A stretch of DNA of 64,000 nucleotides from Chloroflexota bacterium (GCA_024224815.1 JAAENC010000229.1:1-64000), one strand, 5' to 3'. Counted from the stretch's first letter, positions 1-9,499 are shown. A program made the numbers and translations. Notes: a model not told the origin generated them from the sequence alone.

Positions 1-151
1 CCTTTTGGGGCCTGTGTACTCGGTTATATTCCAAGTTGACTGCGCATACCTTGTGCATCTATCTCAATCGTCTTTTGGGAAACCCAGATTTCTTGCAAAT
101 CAAAGCTCTGGCTTTCCCTATCTAGCATAAGGCCCTACTACTGTTCATTTT

Positions 152-2257
152 CTACTCCCTACCCTCCTGCAATACCCGCTGAAAGGCCTTCAACAACGCC
201 CCTCTTTGCTCAAAACCCGATTCGCCCAACTCAGACAAACCCAAATAAAGCCGATCTTTGCAGCGGCGCAGCAAACCCGTTGTCAGGCGGGCCAGCGTTT
301 CCTGATTCGCAAGAACATCATCCGCATCTGTCCAATAATGCCCATCCGCGTTATCCCAACTGCGCGACAAAACATAAGGGTGCGTCAGCGGCTGAAAGAG
401 CCGCTCTACCCAGCCATCCGAACCGGGATTCAGCCAAAATTGCACCGCCACAGCCCGATTTTGCATCAAAAAGGTATAAGCAGGCGCAACCAGCACCGCA
501 TTCTCCTCTTCCATTTTCCACGCGCCCAAATACTGCGCCGCGATCACGCCCTCATTCAGCATCTCAATATATTCGCGCCCCAAAGTCAGCGCATCCGCTT
601 CGCTCGAAGCCATCGCCCAACGAAACTTCTTAACCGACTCAATCAAACTAGCCGCCACACGGGCAGAATCCAGATCACGATGGAAACCAAATCCCGGTTG
701 CGAGAGAATCTCACCAAAAAGTTTACGCAAAAAATGATCAAAGGGAGGAATATCAGCTTGCTCCCGATATGCAAGAATCCAGTCACGGAGTTCGGCATAA
801 TGCGCCCCAAAAAGATAAGTGATACGCTCCTGAACATCCGGCTTGATACCGTCAAATGGACTTAAATCCGGTCCCGATGCACGGTAGACGATCTTTGTCA
901 GCAAATTAGCTCTTACCAAATCCATCCCGTTGATAGCTTGCATCAGGGCATAGGCTACGTCAAATTCAGATGGCCTAATCCCCCATTGTGGATGCGCCAA
1001 AGCCGCCAAAGTCAATAAAGATTGCGTAGCAGGCTCATCGCGTAATGAGCGTGATGGCCTGTGCGAACGAACGGGAATCTCTCTCGCTTCGAGGCGGTGC
1101 ATTAATGAAAATCGAAGCGCATCAGAGAGATAGGGTGCTAATACAACAATCTCGGAGGGCTCAAGGCCATCGTTAAGTAGGTTTGTGATCTCGTCTGTGA
1201 GCCAGTCGAGCAGTTCGGGGTAGAAATGTGTGTCGGCGTATTGCAAGACTCCCTCCCCTATTTCGTTCCCTTCGAAATGGGGGAGGGCTGGGGTGGGGGC
1301 AGCGGGATTAATGATTCTCGCCAAAGAATTGCTCAAATTCTGCACCCCAGCCGAGGTCACGAATGATTCGTGCAGAGATGTCTGAGAGTCGCATAAGGCT
1401 GAAAGCCGCCATCCTGTTTCGGGGTCTGCACCCAGAAAACGGCGGTATCCTGCATTTTCATCATAGATTAAGAGGGCAGAGTCGAGATCGGGCATCCATT
1501 CTTTGACAATATCGTGCGCGCGGGGCATATCTTCTTCGACGTTGTCGTAAATGAGATGCCTGTAGTTATCGGTGAGATAATTTTGCACAACAGGGTCGCC
1601 CCAGAGATGCTCCCAGAAAATCTCAAGTTGGAGGGAGAAATCGAGCAAATTATGCTCAAGACAATATTCTCGAAAACGATTGGCGCAATCTTGGGTATCT
1701 TCATAAATGCGCCGTTGTGAAGGATCGCCGAGCCAGGCTTTATCGAGCCTTTCGCCGATTTCTGTGTGCGGAAATCCGATCACGGCGGCTTTGTTGAGAT
1801 TGTCGATCACTTGGCTGTAGAGTCGATTGCGGTTGATGGTGAGCGATTCGAAATAACCTTCGTCGATCAGCGGGCGGACGATATGGGCCATATAATATTG
1901 AGCGGTTTCAAGCGTGAGAAAAATGGGCGGTTCTTCGGGATTGCTAAAGCCTGCGGCTTCTGCGGCGAGGGGCCAAAAAAGATCGACCATGCGCCGAGCA
2001 AGACCACCGACTGTGGCAAGCGTAACTTGCCCGCCCGCGCCGATCTCGGGGCTGCGAAGCACTTCTTGGTAAGGTTCTTGCAGCGTGCGTTGGGGCGTTA
2101 AAACAAGAATACTCTCGCCATAAACGCCCTGCTCGAGGAGGTAACGCATCCGCTCTACGCCGACGGTCGTTTTGCCAGAACCGGCAGGGCCGGAGAGAAA
2201 GAGTTTAGAATCGAGAGGGGCGGTGATGGTGTCTGATTGGATTGGGGTAAGTTCCAT
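152..2257 (-). CDS. UvrD/Rep-like superfamily 1 DNA helicase or ATPase
   Basis: A 701-residue P-loop protein. The N-terminus carries a Q-motif-like MELTPIQ and Walker A GPAGSGKTT near residues 23-31, as in UvrD/PcrA/AddB-type helicases. LIYDNVEED near residue 240 is a plausible Walker B, and VVLAPYL near residue 370 fits a helicase domain 2 strand. It is more divergent than UvrD or PcrA and closer to the UvrD-like ATPases often annotated simply as ATP-dependent helicase. Residues about 315-337 are a Pro/Gly-rich stretch encoded by a palindromic repeat that is probably a later in-frame insertion. The start has no Shine-Dalgarno; a TTGACA-17-TACCCT promoter ends 6 bp before the ATG, so the transcript may be leaderless. 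Family call is fairly sure, exact role unknown. Confidence 0.75.
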   Translation of the reverse strand: MELTPIQSDTITAPLDSKLFLSGPAGSGKTTVGVERMRYLLEQGVYGESILVLTPQRTLQEPYQEVLRSPEIGAGGQVTLATVGGLARRMVDLFWPLAAEAAGFSNPEEPPIFLTLETAQYYMAHIVRPLIDEGYFESLTINRNRLYSQVIDNLNKAAVIGFPHTEIGERLDKAWLGDPSQRRIYEDTQDCANRFREYCLEHNLLDFSLQLEIFWEHLWGDPVVQNYLTDNYRHLIYDNVEEDMPRAHDIVKEWMPDLDSALLIYDENAGYRRFLGADPETGWRLSALCDSQTSLHESFVTSAGVQNLSNSLARIINPAAPTPALPHFEGNEIGEGVLQYADTHFYPELLDWLTDEITNLLNDGLEPSEIVVLAPYLSDALRFSLMHRLEAREIPVRSHRPSRSLRDEPATQSLLTLAALAHPQWGIRPSEFDVAYALMQAINGMDLVRANLLTKIVYRASGPDLSPFDGIKPDVQERITYLFGAHYAELRDWILAYREQADIPPFDHFLRKLFGEILSQPGFGFHRDLDSARVAASLIESVKKFRWAMASSEADALTLGREYIEMLNEGVIAAQYLGAWKMEEENAVLVAPAYTFLMQNRAVAVQFWLNPGSDGWVERLFQPLTHPYVLSRSWDNADGHYWTDADDVLANQETLARLTTGLLRRCKDRLYLGLSELGESGFEQRGALLKAFQRVLQEGRE
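1251..1287. repeat. Palindromic repeat inside the helicase gene, in frame
   Basis: CCCTCCCCTATTTCG (1251-1265) and CGAAATGGGGGAGGG (1273-1287) pair over 15 positions with one G-T wobble around a 7-base loop. The flanking GGGTGGGGGC suggests the full unit extends to about 1300. It is read through in frame as a stretch containing PTPALPHFEG. G+C-rich hairpins of similar style lie between genes at 42284 and 46125. Confidence 0.6.
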
Positions 2258-2263
2258 GAAAAG

Positions 2264-2292
2264 AGGGTATAGGATGAAAGAAGCTTTGTCAA
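2264..2292 (-). promoter_or_regulatory. Predicted promoter of the helicase gene
   Basis: On the minus strand, TTGACA (2292-2287) is followed after 17 bp by TACCCT (2269-2264), and the ATG comes 6 bp later. No Shine-Dalgarno is present, so transcription may start at or next to the start codon. This is inferred from motif match only. Confidence 0.45.
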
Positions 2293-2334
2293 GCAGTCAT
2301 AAGAGGATAACGCTATATCCCCCTTTTGGCAGAC

Positions 2335-2363
2335 TTGCCTCCGCATCTTTGACATGATAAACT
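2335..2363 (+). promoter_or_regulatory. Predicted promoter of the pseudo-receiver/Y1-like gene
   Basis: TTGCCT (2335-2340), a 17-bp spacer and TAAACT (2358-2363) precede the ATG at 2374, leaving a leader of only a few bases and no Shine-Dalgarno. A TTGACA at 2349 also occurs but has no usable -10 before the gene. Confidence 0.35.
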
Positions 2364-2373
2364 TTTATGTGAA

Positions 2374-4176
2374 ATGTCTAATTCCCTACTTGTTATCACC
2401 CCTCAAGCTAGTTTTGGAGAACATATCCGCCAAAGTCTAGAAGAAAGCAGTCCCGCTTATGTCGAGATTGTGGATTCTAAGGTCGCGGCTCTTCAGAAAT
2501 TAGAAGAAAGGCGCTTTTCACATGCCTTCTTAGATAGGGATTTGAGAAACGAATCCATTCCTGACCTTGGGCTTGCGTTGCGTGCAAGAGACCCGAATCT
2601 GCGCCTTGTCGTTATCTCTGCGAGAGAAAGCATGCCCCGATTCGATGTCCTGAAACCCTGGATATTGCTGCATAAACCCTTCTTTCTCGCTGATCTTCTA
2701 CGCATTGTCGATGGAGATTCAAAACCGGCAATCTCGCTCTCTCCGATGAAAGAAACAGTGATTGAAAACGATAAAAAAGAAGACCCTCTTGAAGATGGTC
2801 ATACCTTGGTCTGGCTTAAAGATGTAAATAAAGCAGCACAACACCTTACACGGCTAACGCTGGAATCATCTGCCCAAGCCGCCCTAATCATTCGCCGCGA
2901 AAAAATGTGGGCCTACGCTGGACAACTTTCAGACGAAGCCTCTGCAGAGTTGGTAAGAACCGTTATCCGCGATAAAAAGACAGGAGACTTGCTAAAGTTC
3001 CTTCGCCTTAAGACTACACAGGCAGAGCATATGCTTTACGCAACTCAATTGGGGAATACGGCCATTTTGGTCATGATCTTTGATGCAGAGACACCCTTTA
3101 GCGCCATTCGACGGCAGGCAACACATCTTTCAGAATCGCTTGAGTTTTCTCTACAGTCAAAAGATGCACCTGTAACACCTCCTGCACCTTCGGAAGAAAA
3201 GTCTCCGCAAGCCAAAGAAGATGATGACCTGATCGATCTTTTTGATTTTGATGGCGAAGAAAACGGAAATCTCCCGCCCATCTCCGAAATTTTAGAAAAT
3301 ATACCAAATCCCACGCCTCTTAGCGGTGCATCTGATGTGAAAACATCGGTCCCAACGAGTACGCCCAGCCCGCCAAGCTCTCCACAAATTTCAGCATCAA
3401 GCGCTGTTTTTGATGAACCGATGCCAAATCCTTTTGCGAAGGCACGCGCAGATATTTCTACTAATAATGCGAACTTTTCTCCAAGAGAACAATCTCCTGC
3501 TATCCGAGCTGAAGATTTCTATGCCACAAATCAAAATGTAGACCTTGATGAAACACGCCTGCAAGAGGCACAACCCCAGCAAAGTATAGATATTGATCTG
3601 GACGAAACACGCGTTCAGGCTGCTCAGAAACCAGACTCCATAGAAATTGATCTTGCTGCAACGCGCATCTCAAAACCGCAACGTCCCGAAACACCCGTGA
3701 GCAAACCAAAAAAAGATGAATTGATTGCAACACGTCCACATTCCATTACAGAAGTCGCTGGTCGATCTATTCTTGAATCTGCGCCTACAGGCACTTATGA
3801 TCTCACTTATGCTTGTTTGCTTGTGCCGCGTTTTGGTACTCATCATCTTACCGGTGATCTCGCAGATCGTCTCTCTGAATGGATGCCCAATATCTGTGTT
3901 GCATTTGGTTGGCGTTTAGATCATCTTTCTGTGCGCCCCGATTATTTACAGTGGGTTGTAAATGTTCCCCCCACAGTTTCGCCCGGTTATCTCATGCGCA
4001 TTATGCGAAAGCAAACATCCGAGCGAATTTTTGAAGATTTTCCACGCCAAAAGAAAGAAAATCCCTCCGGCGATTTTTGGGCACCCGGCTACCTCATAAT
4101 GGGCGGCAGCCAGCCGCATCCCTCTACGCTGGTAAAAGACTATATTCGGCGCACGCGTGAGCGGCAGGGAATGTAA
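2374..4176 (+). CDS. Pseudo-receiver + Roadblock-like + degenerate IS200/Y1-transposase-like fusion protein
   Basis: A 600-residue protein with no single recognised family. Residues 1-115 resemble a response-regulator receiver: D54 sits at the phosphoacceptor position and K101 in HKPF, but the usual N-terminal acidic pair is absent (ITPQ), so it is probably a pseudo-receiver. Residues about 145-250 have the pattern of a Roadblock/LC7 domain. Residues about 260-460 are a Pro/Ser-rich acidic linker with three 18-residue repeats around (D/A)(E/A)TR at T394, T412 and T430, plus a looser copy at T453. Residues about 472-600 match IS200/IS605-type Y1 transposases: RPDYLQWVV replaces the RPDHVHLLV-type HUH motif, VPPTVSP and FWAPGYL follow, and Y590 in VKDYIRRTRERQ matches the catalytic tyrosine. 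Both HUH histidines are replaced (Y524, Q526), so the domain is probably domesticated. Function unknown; regulatory or nucleic-acid binding is an inference. Confidence 0.75.
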   Translation: MSNSLLVITPQASFGEHIRQSLEESSPAYVEIVDSKVAALQKLEERRFSHAFLDRDLRNESIPDLGLALRARDPNLRLVVISARESMPRFDVLKPWILLHKPFFLADLLRIVDGDSKPAISLSPMKETVIENDKKEDPLEDGHTLVWLKDVNKAAQHLTRLTLESSAQAALIIRREKMWAYAGQLSDEASAELVRTVIRDKKTGDLLKFLRLKTTQAEHMLYATQLGNTAILVMIFDAETPFSAIRRQATHLSESLEFSLQSKDAPVTPPAPSEEKSPQAKEDDDLIDLFDFDGEENGNLPPISEILENIPNPTPLSGASDVKTSVPTSTPSPPSSPQISASSAVFDEPMPNPFAKARADISTNNANFSPREQSPAIRAEDFYATNQNVDLDETRLQEAQPQQSIDIDLDETRVQAAQKPDSIEIDLAATRISKPQRPETPVSKPKKDELIATRPHSITEVAGRSILESAPTGTYDLTYACLLVPRFGTHHLTGDLADRLSEWMPNICVAFGWRLDHLSVRPDYLQWVVNVPPTVSPGYLMRIMRKQTSERIFEDFPRQKKENPSGDFWAPGYLIMGGSQPHPSTLVKDYIRRTRERQGM

Positions 4177-4212
4177 CCTAGTCTTTCCTTAATAAAACGC
4201 TAGTCTGAACAT

Positions 4213-4255
4213 AAGTGACGAGTAAGGAGCGAATTTCTCCTCTCACTCGTCACTT
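4213..4255. repeat. Nested hairpin between the fusion gene and polA
   Basis: AAGTGACGAGT (4213-4223) and ACTCGTCACTT (4245-4255) are perfect 11-bp inverted repeats, with GGAG/CTCC pairing inside. It could end transcription of the upstream gene (TTTT follows) or be an interspersed palindromic repeat. A GTG at 4215 in frame with polA lies inside it, which argues against that upstream start. Confidence 0.55.
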
Positions 4256-4301
4256 TTCAATCATCACGCTTTTTCCTTTTCTGAATCAAAATAAAAAACC
4301 T

Positions 4302-7076
4302 ATGCCCCCAACTCTTTACCTTATTGACGGACACGCTCTCGCTTATCGCTCCTATTTTGCGCTCAGCGCAGGAGACCCCGACCGCTGGAAAACAGCCGCG
4401 GGTGAACCAACAGGTGGTATTTATGGTTTCGCCAGCGTTCTCTTGCGTCTACTTGAAAACGATAAACCCGATTATCTCGCCGTTGCCTTTGATGTTGGCA
4501 AAACCTTCCGTCACGAAATGTATCCCGAATACAAAGGCACGCGCGCCAAAATGCCCGATGATCTTCGTCCGCAAATTGAGCGCATCCGCCAAATGGTCGA
4601 TATTTTCAACCTCCCGCGTCTTGAAATGGAAGGTTTCGAAGCCGATGATGTTCTCGGCAGTGTCGCACGTATTGCTTCTGAGCAGGGGCTTGGCGTAAAA
4701 ATTATTACCGGTGACCGCGACCTCCTGCAGCTCGTGGATGAGCGCGTTATCGTCAATTTGCCGGGCCGCTCCATGAGCGACGCGCGAGATTATTATCCCG
4801 CCGACGTAATCAAAAAGTTTGGTGTGCGCCCCGATCAAGTTGTCGATATGAAAGCTCTGATGGGCGATAAATCGGATAATATCCCGGGCGTATATGGGAT
4901 CGGGGAAAAGACCGCGCAAAAATTACTCAATGAATATGAAACCCTCGACGGGATTTATGAGCATTTGGATGAAATTAAGGGACGCTTCCAAAAGAAACTT
5001 GCTACCGATAAAGAAGCAGCCTATCTGAGCCGAGACTTGGCACAGATCCACACTGATCTGGACATAGCGTTGGATCTCGAACATGCGCGCGCCACCAAAC
5101 TAGATATCGCTGCCGTAACCGAGCTTTTCCGTGAGCTTGAAATGCATTCGCTTATCAAAAGGCTCAATCGCTTATCATCTGTGCCCATTATTGCTCCCTC
5201 TGCAGATGGGCAACTTTCTCTTTTTAGCACGGGGGAAGCGGCAAAAAGCTATTCTATAGGAGAATCTCCATCCATCGCCACGCAAGTTGTGGACACGCGC
5301 GAAGCATTAGCCGATTTAGCGGAAAAATGCCAAAAGGCGAAAATGATCGCGCTCGATACCGAGACGACATCCACCGATCCCATCCAGGCAGACTTAGTTG
5401 GTATTTCTCTCGCAACTGAAGTGGGGGAGGGCTTTTATATCCCCACCGGCCATGCGCAGGGAGAACAATTGGATGTGAACGAAGTTTTGGATGCCTTGCG
5501 TCCGTCGTTGATAAATCCAAATATCCAGAAAATTGGACATAACCTGAAATATGACATCATTATGCTGGCGAGATATGGTCTGGATGTTGCGCCACTTTCT
5601 TTTGATACGATGATCGCCGAGTGGCTGATAAACCCGGCTTCGCGCAATTTGGGTTTGAAGAAATTGGCCTTCGCACGGCTTGGCGAGCAGATGATAGAGA
5701 TTGAGCAATTGATCGGCAAAGGTAAAAAACAGATCAGCATGGCCGAAGTGGCGATAGAAAGTGCCGCTCCCTACGCTGCGGCAGATGCCGAGATTTGCTT
5801 GCAGCTTTACCCGCTTTTGGAGAAAGATTTAGCACGGGTTGGCTCAAGAAAATTGCTCGATGAGATGGAAATGCCGCTAATTAACGTCCTTGCCGAAATG
5901 GAAATGGCTGGTATTTTGCTAAATGAGCCATTTTTTAGCGAGTTTTCGGGCGAGTTGGCAACGCGCTTGGCAGAGATCGAAAAAGAAGTGATCGAATTAG
6001 CGGGCAAAGCCTTTAATTTGAATTCTACGCAACAGCTTTCGGATGTGCTTTTCACGAAACTGGGTTTGCAACCACCTGATCGCACGAAGAAAACCAAGAG
6101 CGGACATTATTCCACATCTGCTGCTGTGCTCGAAGGAATGCGCGGTGATCATCCCGTTGTGGATTTGATCTTGGAGCAACGTGAACTCTCGAAATTGAAA
6201 TCGACTTATGTAGACGCGCTGCCAGCGGCAATCAATCCCGCAACAGGGCGAGTGCATACTTCTTTTAATCAAACAGGTTCCGTAACAGGGCGTTTGGCTT
6301 CATCGAACCCGAATTTGCAGAATATTCCTATCCGCTCAGAATTAGGGCGGCGTGTACGCAAAGGTTTTATTGCCGCTGAAGGAAATACTTTGCTGGCGAT
6401 TGATTATTCGCAAATTGAATTGCGCATAGTCGCGCATATGGCGCAAGATAAGACCATGTTAGCTGCCTTTAATTCTGGACAAGATATTCACGCCACGACA
6501 GCGGCAGGTATCTATAATGTGGAAATCCATGATGTCACCAAAGATATGCGACGACATGCAAAAGCGGTCAATTTTGGTCTGATCTATGGTATGTCTGCTT
6601 TTGGACTAACGCGTTCTACAGACTTAACACTCGCAGAATCAGAAGATTTTGTTGCGGCCTATTTTGCTGAATTCCCCGGCGTAAAAGGGTATTTGGATAA
6701 TATCCGAAAAGTGGCAACAGAACAGGGTTATGTAGAGACTTTGCTGGGAAGACGGCGATATTTCCCCGCTTTGCAGAATCTGGCAAACCAGCAGGTACGT
6801 AATCGTGAAGAGCGCGAAGCCATTAACGCGCCCATTCAGGGAACAGCGGCCGATATTATGAAAATCGCCATGCTGAATGTGGCAAAAGCACTGAAAAAAG
6901 CAGATTTAAAAGCTAAAGTGCTATTGCAGGTTCATGATGAAGTCGTAATTGAGTGTCCGCAAAGCGAATTAGAGATTACAATAGATGTTGTGACCAAAGC
7001 AATGGAAGAAGCTTATCTTCTTGATATTCCATTATCCACAGAAGCTCGCTCAGGGCTAACGTGGGGAGACCTGTAA
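4302..7076 (+). CDS. polA: DNA polymerase I
   Basis: A 924-residue family A polymerase for primer removal and repair synthesis. The N-terminal third is a 5'-3' exonuclease/FEN domain (YLIDGHALAYRSYFAL, EADDVLGS, GDKSDNIPGV). The 3'-5' exonuclease domain is present, with the DTET acidic motif near residue 355. The polymerase domain has motif A IDYSQIELRI, motif B RRHAKAVNFGLIYGMS and motif C QVHDEVVIE. The ATG at 4302 is chosen because it begins the conserved MPPTLYLIDGH; the GTG at 4215 would add an unrelated leader encoded by a hairpin. No clear Shine-Dalgarno. Length and motifs are typical, so confidence is high. Confidence 0.97.
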   Translation: MPPTLYLIDGHALAYRSYFALSAGDPDRWKTAAGEPTGGIYGFASVLLRLLENDKPDYLAVAFDVGKTFRHEMYPEYKGTRAKMPDDLRPQIERIRQMVDIFNLPRLEMEGFEADDVLGSVARIASEQGLGVKIITGDRDLLQLVDERVIVNLPGRSMSDARDYYPADVIKKFGVRPDQVVDMKALMGDKSDNIPGVYGIGEKTAQKLLNEYETLDGIYEHLDEIKGRFQKKLATDKEAAYLSRDLAQIHTDLDIALDLEHARATKLDIAAVTELFRELEMHSLIKRLNRLSSVPIIAPSADGQLSLFSTGEAAKSYSIGESPSIATQVVDTREALADLAEKCQKAKMIALDTETTSTDPIQADLVGISLATEVGEGFYIPTGHAQGEQLDVNEVLDALRPSLINPNIQKIGHNLKYDIIMLARYGLDVAPLSFDTMIAEWLINPASRNLGLKKLAFARLGEQMIEIEQLIGKGKKQISMAEVAIESAAPYAAADAEICLQLYPLLEKDLARVGSRKLLDEMEMPLINVLAEMEMAGILLNEPFFSEFSGELATRLAEIEKEVIELAGKAFNLNSTQQLSDVLFTKLGLQPPDRTKKTKSGHYSTSAAVLEGMRGDHPVVDLILEQRELSKLKSTYVDALPAAINPATGRVHTSFNQTGSVTGRLASSNPNLQNIPIRSELGRRVRKGFIAAEGNTLLAIDYSQIELRIVAHMAQDKTMLAAFNSGQDIHATTAAGIYNVEIHDVTKDMRRHAKAVNFGLIYGMSAFGLTRSTDLTLAESEDFVAAYFAEFPGVKGYLDNIRKVATEQGYVETLLGRRRYFPALQNLANQQVRNREEREAINAPIQGTAADIMKIAMLNVAKALKKADLKAKVLLQVHDEVVIECPQSELEITIDVVTKAMEEAYLLDIPLSTEARSGLTWGDL

Positions 7077-7119
7077 GCTTCAAGTCCAAAGTCTAAAATT
7101 TAAAAAACGAGATAATTTT

Positions 7120-9435
7120 ATGGCAGAAAACCAAGAGAAATTCCAAAAAGAAATGAGCAAGGGGCACTCTGCAGCATGGGACCAATTATGGGATAAAGCT
7201 GCCGCAGCTTATCGAGAAGCCTTAACTGAATTTCCTGATGATCCCAAGGCCCTCTCAAGTTTGGGTTTGGCTCTATATCAACTACAGGAATTTGAAGAGG
7301 CGCTGCAAATTTATCAGCGTTTGTCTGAAATTTCTCCAAATGACCCAATTCCCTTTGAAAAAAGAGCGCAACTCTCAGAGCGTTTGGGTAATCTAAATGC
7401 CGCTGTAGCCGCCGCAACAAAAGCCGCTGACCTTTATTTGAGTCAAAAAGATGTAAACAAAGCCATTGAAAACTGGGCGCGTGTTACACAACTTGACCCT
7501 GAAAATATTTTGGCTCATTCGCGTCTAGCTTTGGTGCATGAACGCTTGGGAAACCAACAGCGAGCTGTAACCGAATATATTGCGCTGGCCAGTTTAATGC
7601 AACGCTCCGGAAAAGAAGAAAAAGCGAAGGAATTGCTGGACCGCGCATTAAAAATTATCCCGGGAAGCCAAGCGGCACAACAGGCGCATAGTTTAATCTC
7701 TTCGGGACAATTATTGCCAAAACCAATTCGTCCAAAGGGTGGCACAGGCCCGCTTCGAATTGCCAAGGTAAAACAACTTACAGAGCCGAAAAAAGAAATT
7801 TCCAAGAGCGACGACCCGATTGGGGAAGCAAGCAAAAAATCCTTGATGATCTTGGCCGAAATCCTCTTTGAATATTCTGATACAAGTAGCGACCAGCAAG
7901 CAAAGAAAGGCTTGCAGGCTATTATGCACGGCTCTGCACAACTCTCTCTCAAAAATCTGGAGCAAACCAAAGTGGTGCTTCATTTGGGCCAGGCAATTGA
8001 TGCACAATCAAAAAATCAAGATGAACTCGCTGCAGATGAGTTGGCGCATGCTCTTCTAGCTGGATTTGAACACCCCGCGCTCTATTTCAATTTAGGGATG
8101 CTGCGCTCAAAAGGCAGCCGGATAGACAGCGCGATGCCGCATCTCCAACACGCGGTAAAACACGCCGATTTTGGGCTTGCTGCGCGTTTATTGATGGGGC
8201 AGAACCTTCGAAATTTGGGGCGTACCCCCGAAGCCGCAACAGAATATCTCGAAGCATTAAAAATTGCCGATGCAATGATCGTCCCCGAAGACCAAGCAGA
8301 TTCTCTACGACAGCTTTATGAGCCGCTTATTGAAGCACAATCACAAGAAGATGATGAGAAAGCTCATTTACGTTTATGTGAAAATGTAGAAGAAATGCTC
8401 ATGCAAAGAAATTGGCGTGAAAACCTGCGAAAATCACGCAAAGAACTGCCAAATAACGATAGCGAAATGCTGATGCCTTTGGCTGAGATATTAATTCAGG
8501 CGCAGAGCGGACAGGTGTTGGGGGCGATGTCCCGTATCCACGAGCTGGCACGTACGGGATATGCGCGTTCCGCTATGGATGAAGCTTTTCAGGCAATTAC
8601 ATATGCGCCCGCTTATCTGCCCCTCCACTCGCTGATTGGCGATCTTCTGATTAAGGATGATCGAAAAGATGAAGCGATTGCAAAATATGGCGTTATTGCC
8701 GATGCTTATGGTGTTCGCGGAGAGGCAAATCAGTCTACTGTTTTTTTGCGAAAGATCATCAAACTTGCGCCGATGGACCTTTCATCACGCACAAAATTGA
8801 TCGAGCAATTGACAGCGCGTGGAGAGATAGATGATGCCATTCGTGAATATCTTAATTTGGCCGATATTTACTATCGTCTAGCTGAGTTAGATATGGCACG
8901 AAAAACTTATACAACAGCCTTACGCGCTGCCCAGCAGGGCAATGCCGAGCGCTCGTGGAATGTTCATATTTTGCAGCGCATGGCAGATATTGATATGCAA
9001 CGTCTGGATTGGAAACGAGCGGTAAGGGTTTTTGAACAACTCCGTACCTTAGACCCCGATGATGTTGATTCTCGCCGAAATTTGATTGACCTAAATCTGA
9101 AGCTGGCAAACCGCACACAAGCTTTAAGCGAGTTAGACAATTATATGAGCTATGTCACGGGAAATCAGAATGGCGAAGCAGATATTTTGGCTTTATTAGA
9201 AGGTCTGATAGACGATCATCATTCTGTGCCGCAATTGCACCGTATGCTCGGCGAAGAATATACCCGCCTTAATAAACAAGAAGAAGCAATAAAAAGCTTT
9301 GACCTTGCGGCAGAGATGTTTGCCGAAGTGGGAGAGAAAGACCAAGCAATTAAGACAATTAATATGCTTTTGCGTTTGGAACCAGCTAACGCAGATGAAT
9401 ATAGACAAGTATTGGCACAAATTCAGGCGAGTTAG
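7120..9435 (+). CDS. Large tetratricopeptide-repeat protein
   Basis: A 771-residue soluble protein made mostly of TPR helices, seen as repeated patterns such as PKALSSLGLALYQLQEFEEA and NILAHSRLALVHERLGNQQ. There are N-terminal repeats up to about residue 195, a charged linker near 200-240 and further repeats to the C-terminus. No signal peptide, catalytic motif or membrane segment is visible. TPR arrays normally bind other proteins; the partner is unknown. It follows polA by 43 bp and may be co-transcribed, although a GATAAT sits 3 bp before the ATG and there is no Shine-Dalgarno. A hairpin terminator follows at 9470. Confidence 0.85.
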   Translation: MAENQEKFQKEMSKGHSAAWDQLWDKAAAAYREALTEFPDDPKALSSLGLALYQLQEFEEALQIYQRLSEISPNDPIPFEKRAQLSERLGNLNAAVAAATKAADLYLSQKDVNKAIENWARVTQLDPENILAHSRLALVHERLGNQQRAVTEYIALASLMQRSGKEEKAKELLDRALKIIPGSQAAQQAHSLISSGQLLPKPIRPKGGTGPLRIAKVKQLTEPKKEISKSDDPIGEASKKSLMILAEILFEYSDTSSDQQAKKGLQAIMHGSAQLSLKNLEQTKVVLHLGQAIDAQSKNQDELAADELAHALLAGFEHPALYFNLGMLRSKGSRIDSAMPHLQHAVKHADFGLAARLLMGQNLRNLGRTPEAATEYLEALKIADAMIVPEDQADSLRQLYEPLIEAQSQEDDEKAHLRLCENVEEMLMQRNWRENLRKSRKELPNNDSEMLMPLAEILIQAQSGQVLGAMSRIHELARTGYARSAMDEAFQAITYAPAYLPLHSLIGDLLIKDDRKDEAIAKYGVIADAYGVRGEANQSTVFLRKIIKLAPMDLSSRTKLIEQLTARGEIDDAIREYLNLADIYYRLAELDMARKTYTTALRAAQQGNAERSWNVHILQRMADIDMQRLDWKRAVRVFEQLRTLDPDDVDSRRNLIDLNLKLANRTQALSELDNYMSYVTGNQNGEADILALLEGLIDDHHSVPQLHRMLGEEYTRLNKQEEAIKSFDLAAEMFAEVGEKDQAIKTINMLLRLEPANADEYRQVLAQIQAS

Positions 9436-9469
9436 CCTATTTTGCTATTGTTGAATAAATAAAGTCGAG

Positions 9470-9499
9470 AAGATGCCAAAGAAAAACTGGCATCTTTTT
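9470..9499 (+). terminator. Rho-independent terminator after the TPR gene
   Basis: AAGATGCCA (9470-9478) pairs with TGGCATCTT, followed by TTT and T-rich sequence, 35 bp past the stop codon. Confidence 0.8.

Noticed and set aside
1..151. Left window edge searched for a partial gene
   Set aside because: No frame on either strand gives a convincing protein; it appears to be a spacer downstream of the helicase gene.
206..865. A 219-aa plus-strand ORF
   Set aside because: It is antisense to the helicase gene, rich in Arg and His with no motif, as expected for a shadow frame.
2374..4176. The Y1-like gene considered as an active IS200 element
   Set aside because: The HUH histidines are gone, the domain is fused to 470 other residues, and no subterminal hairpin ends or tnpB were found around it.
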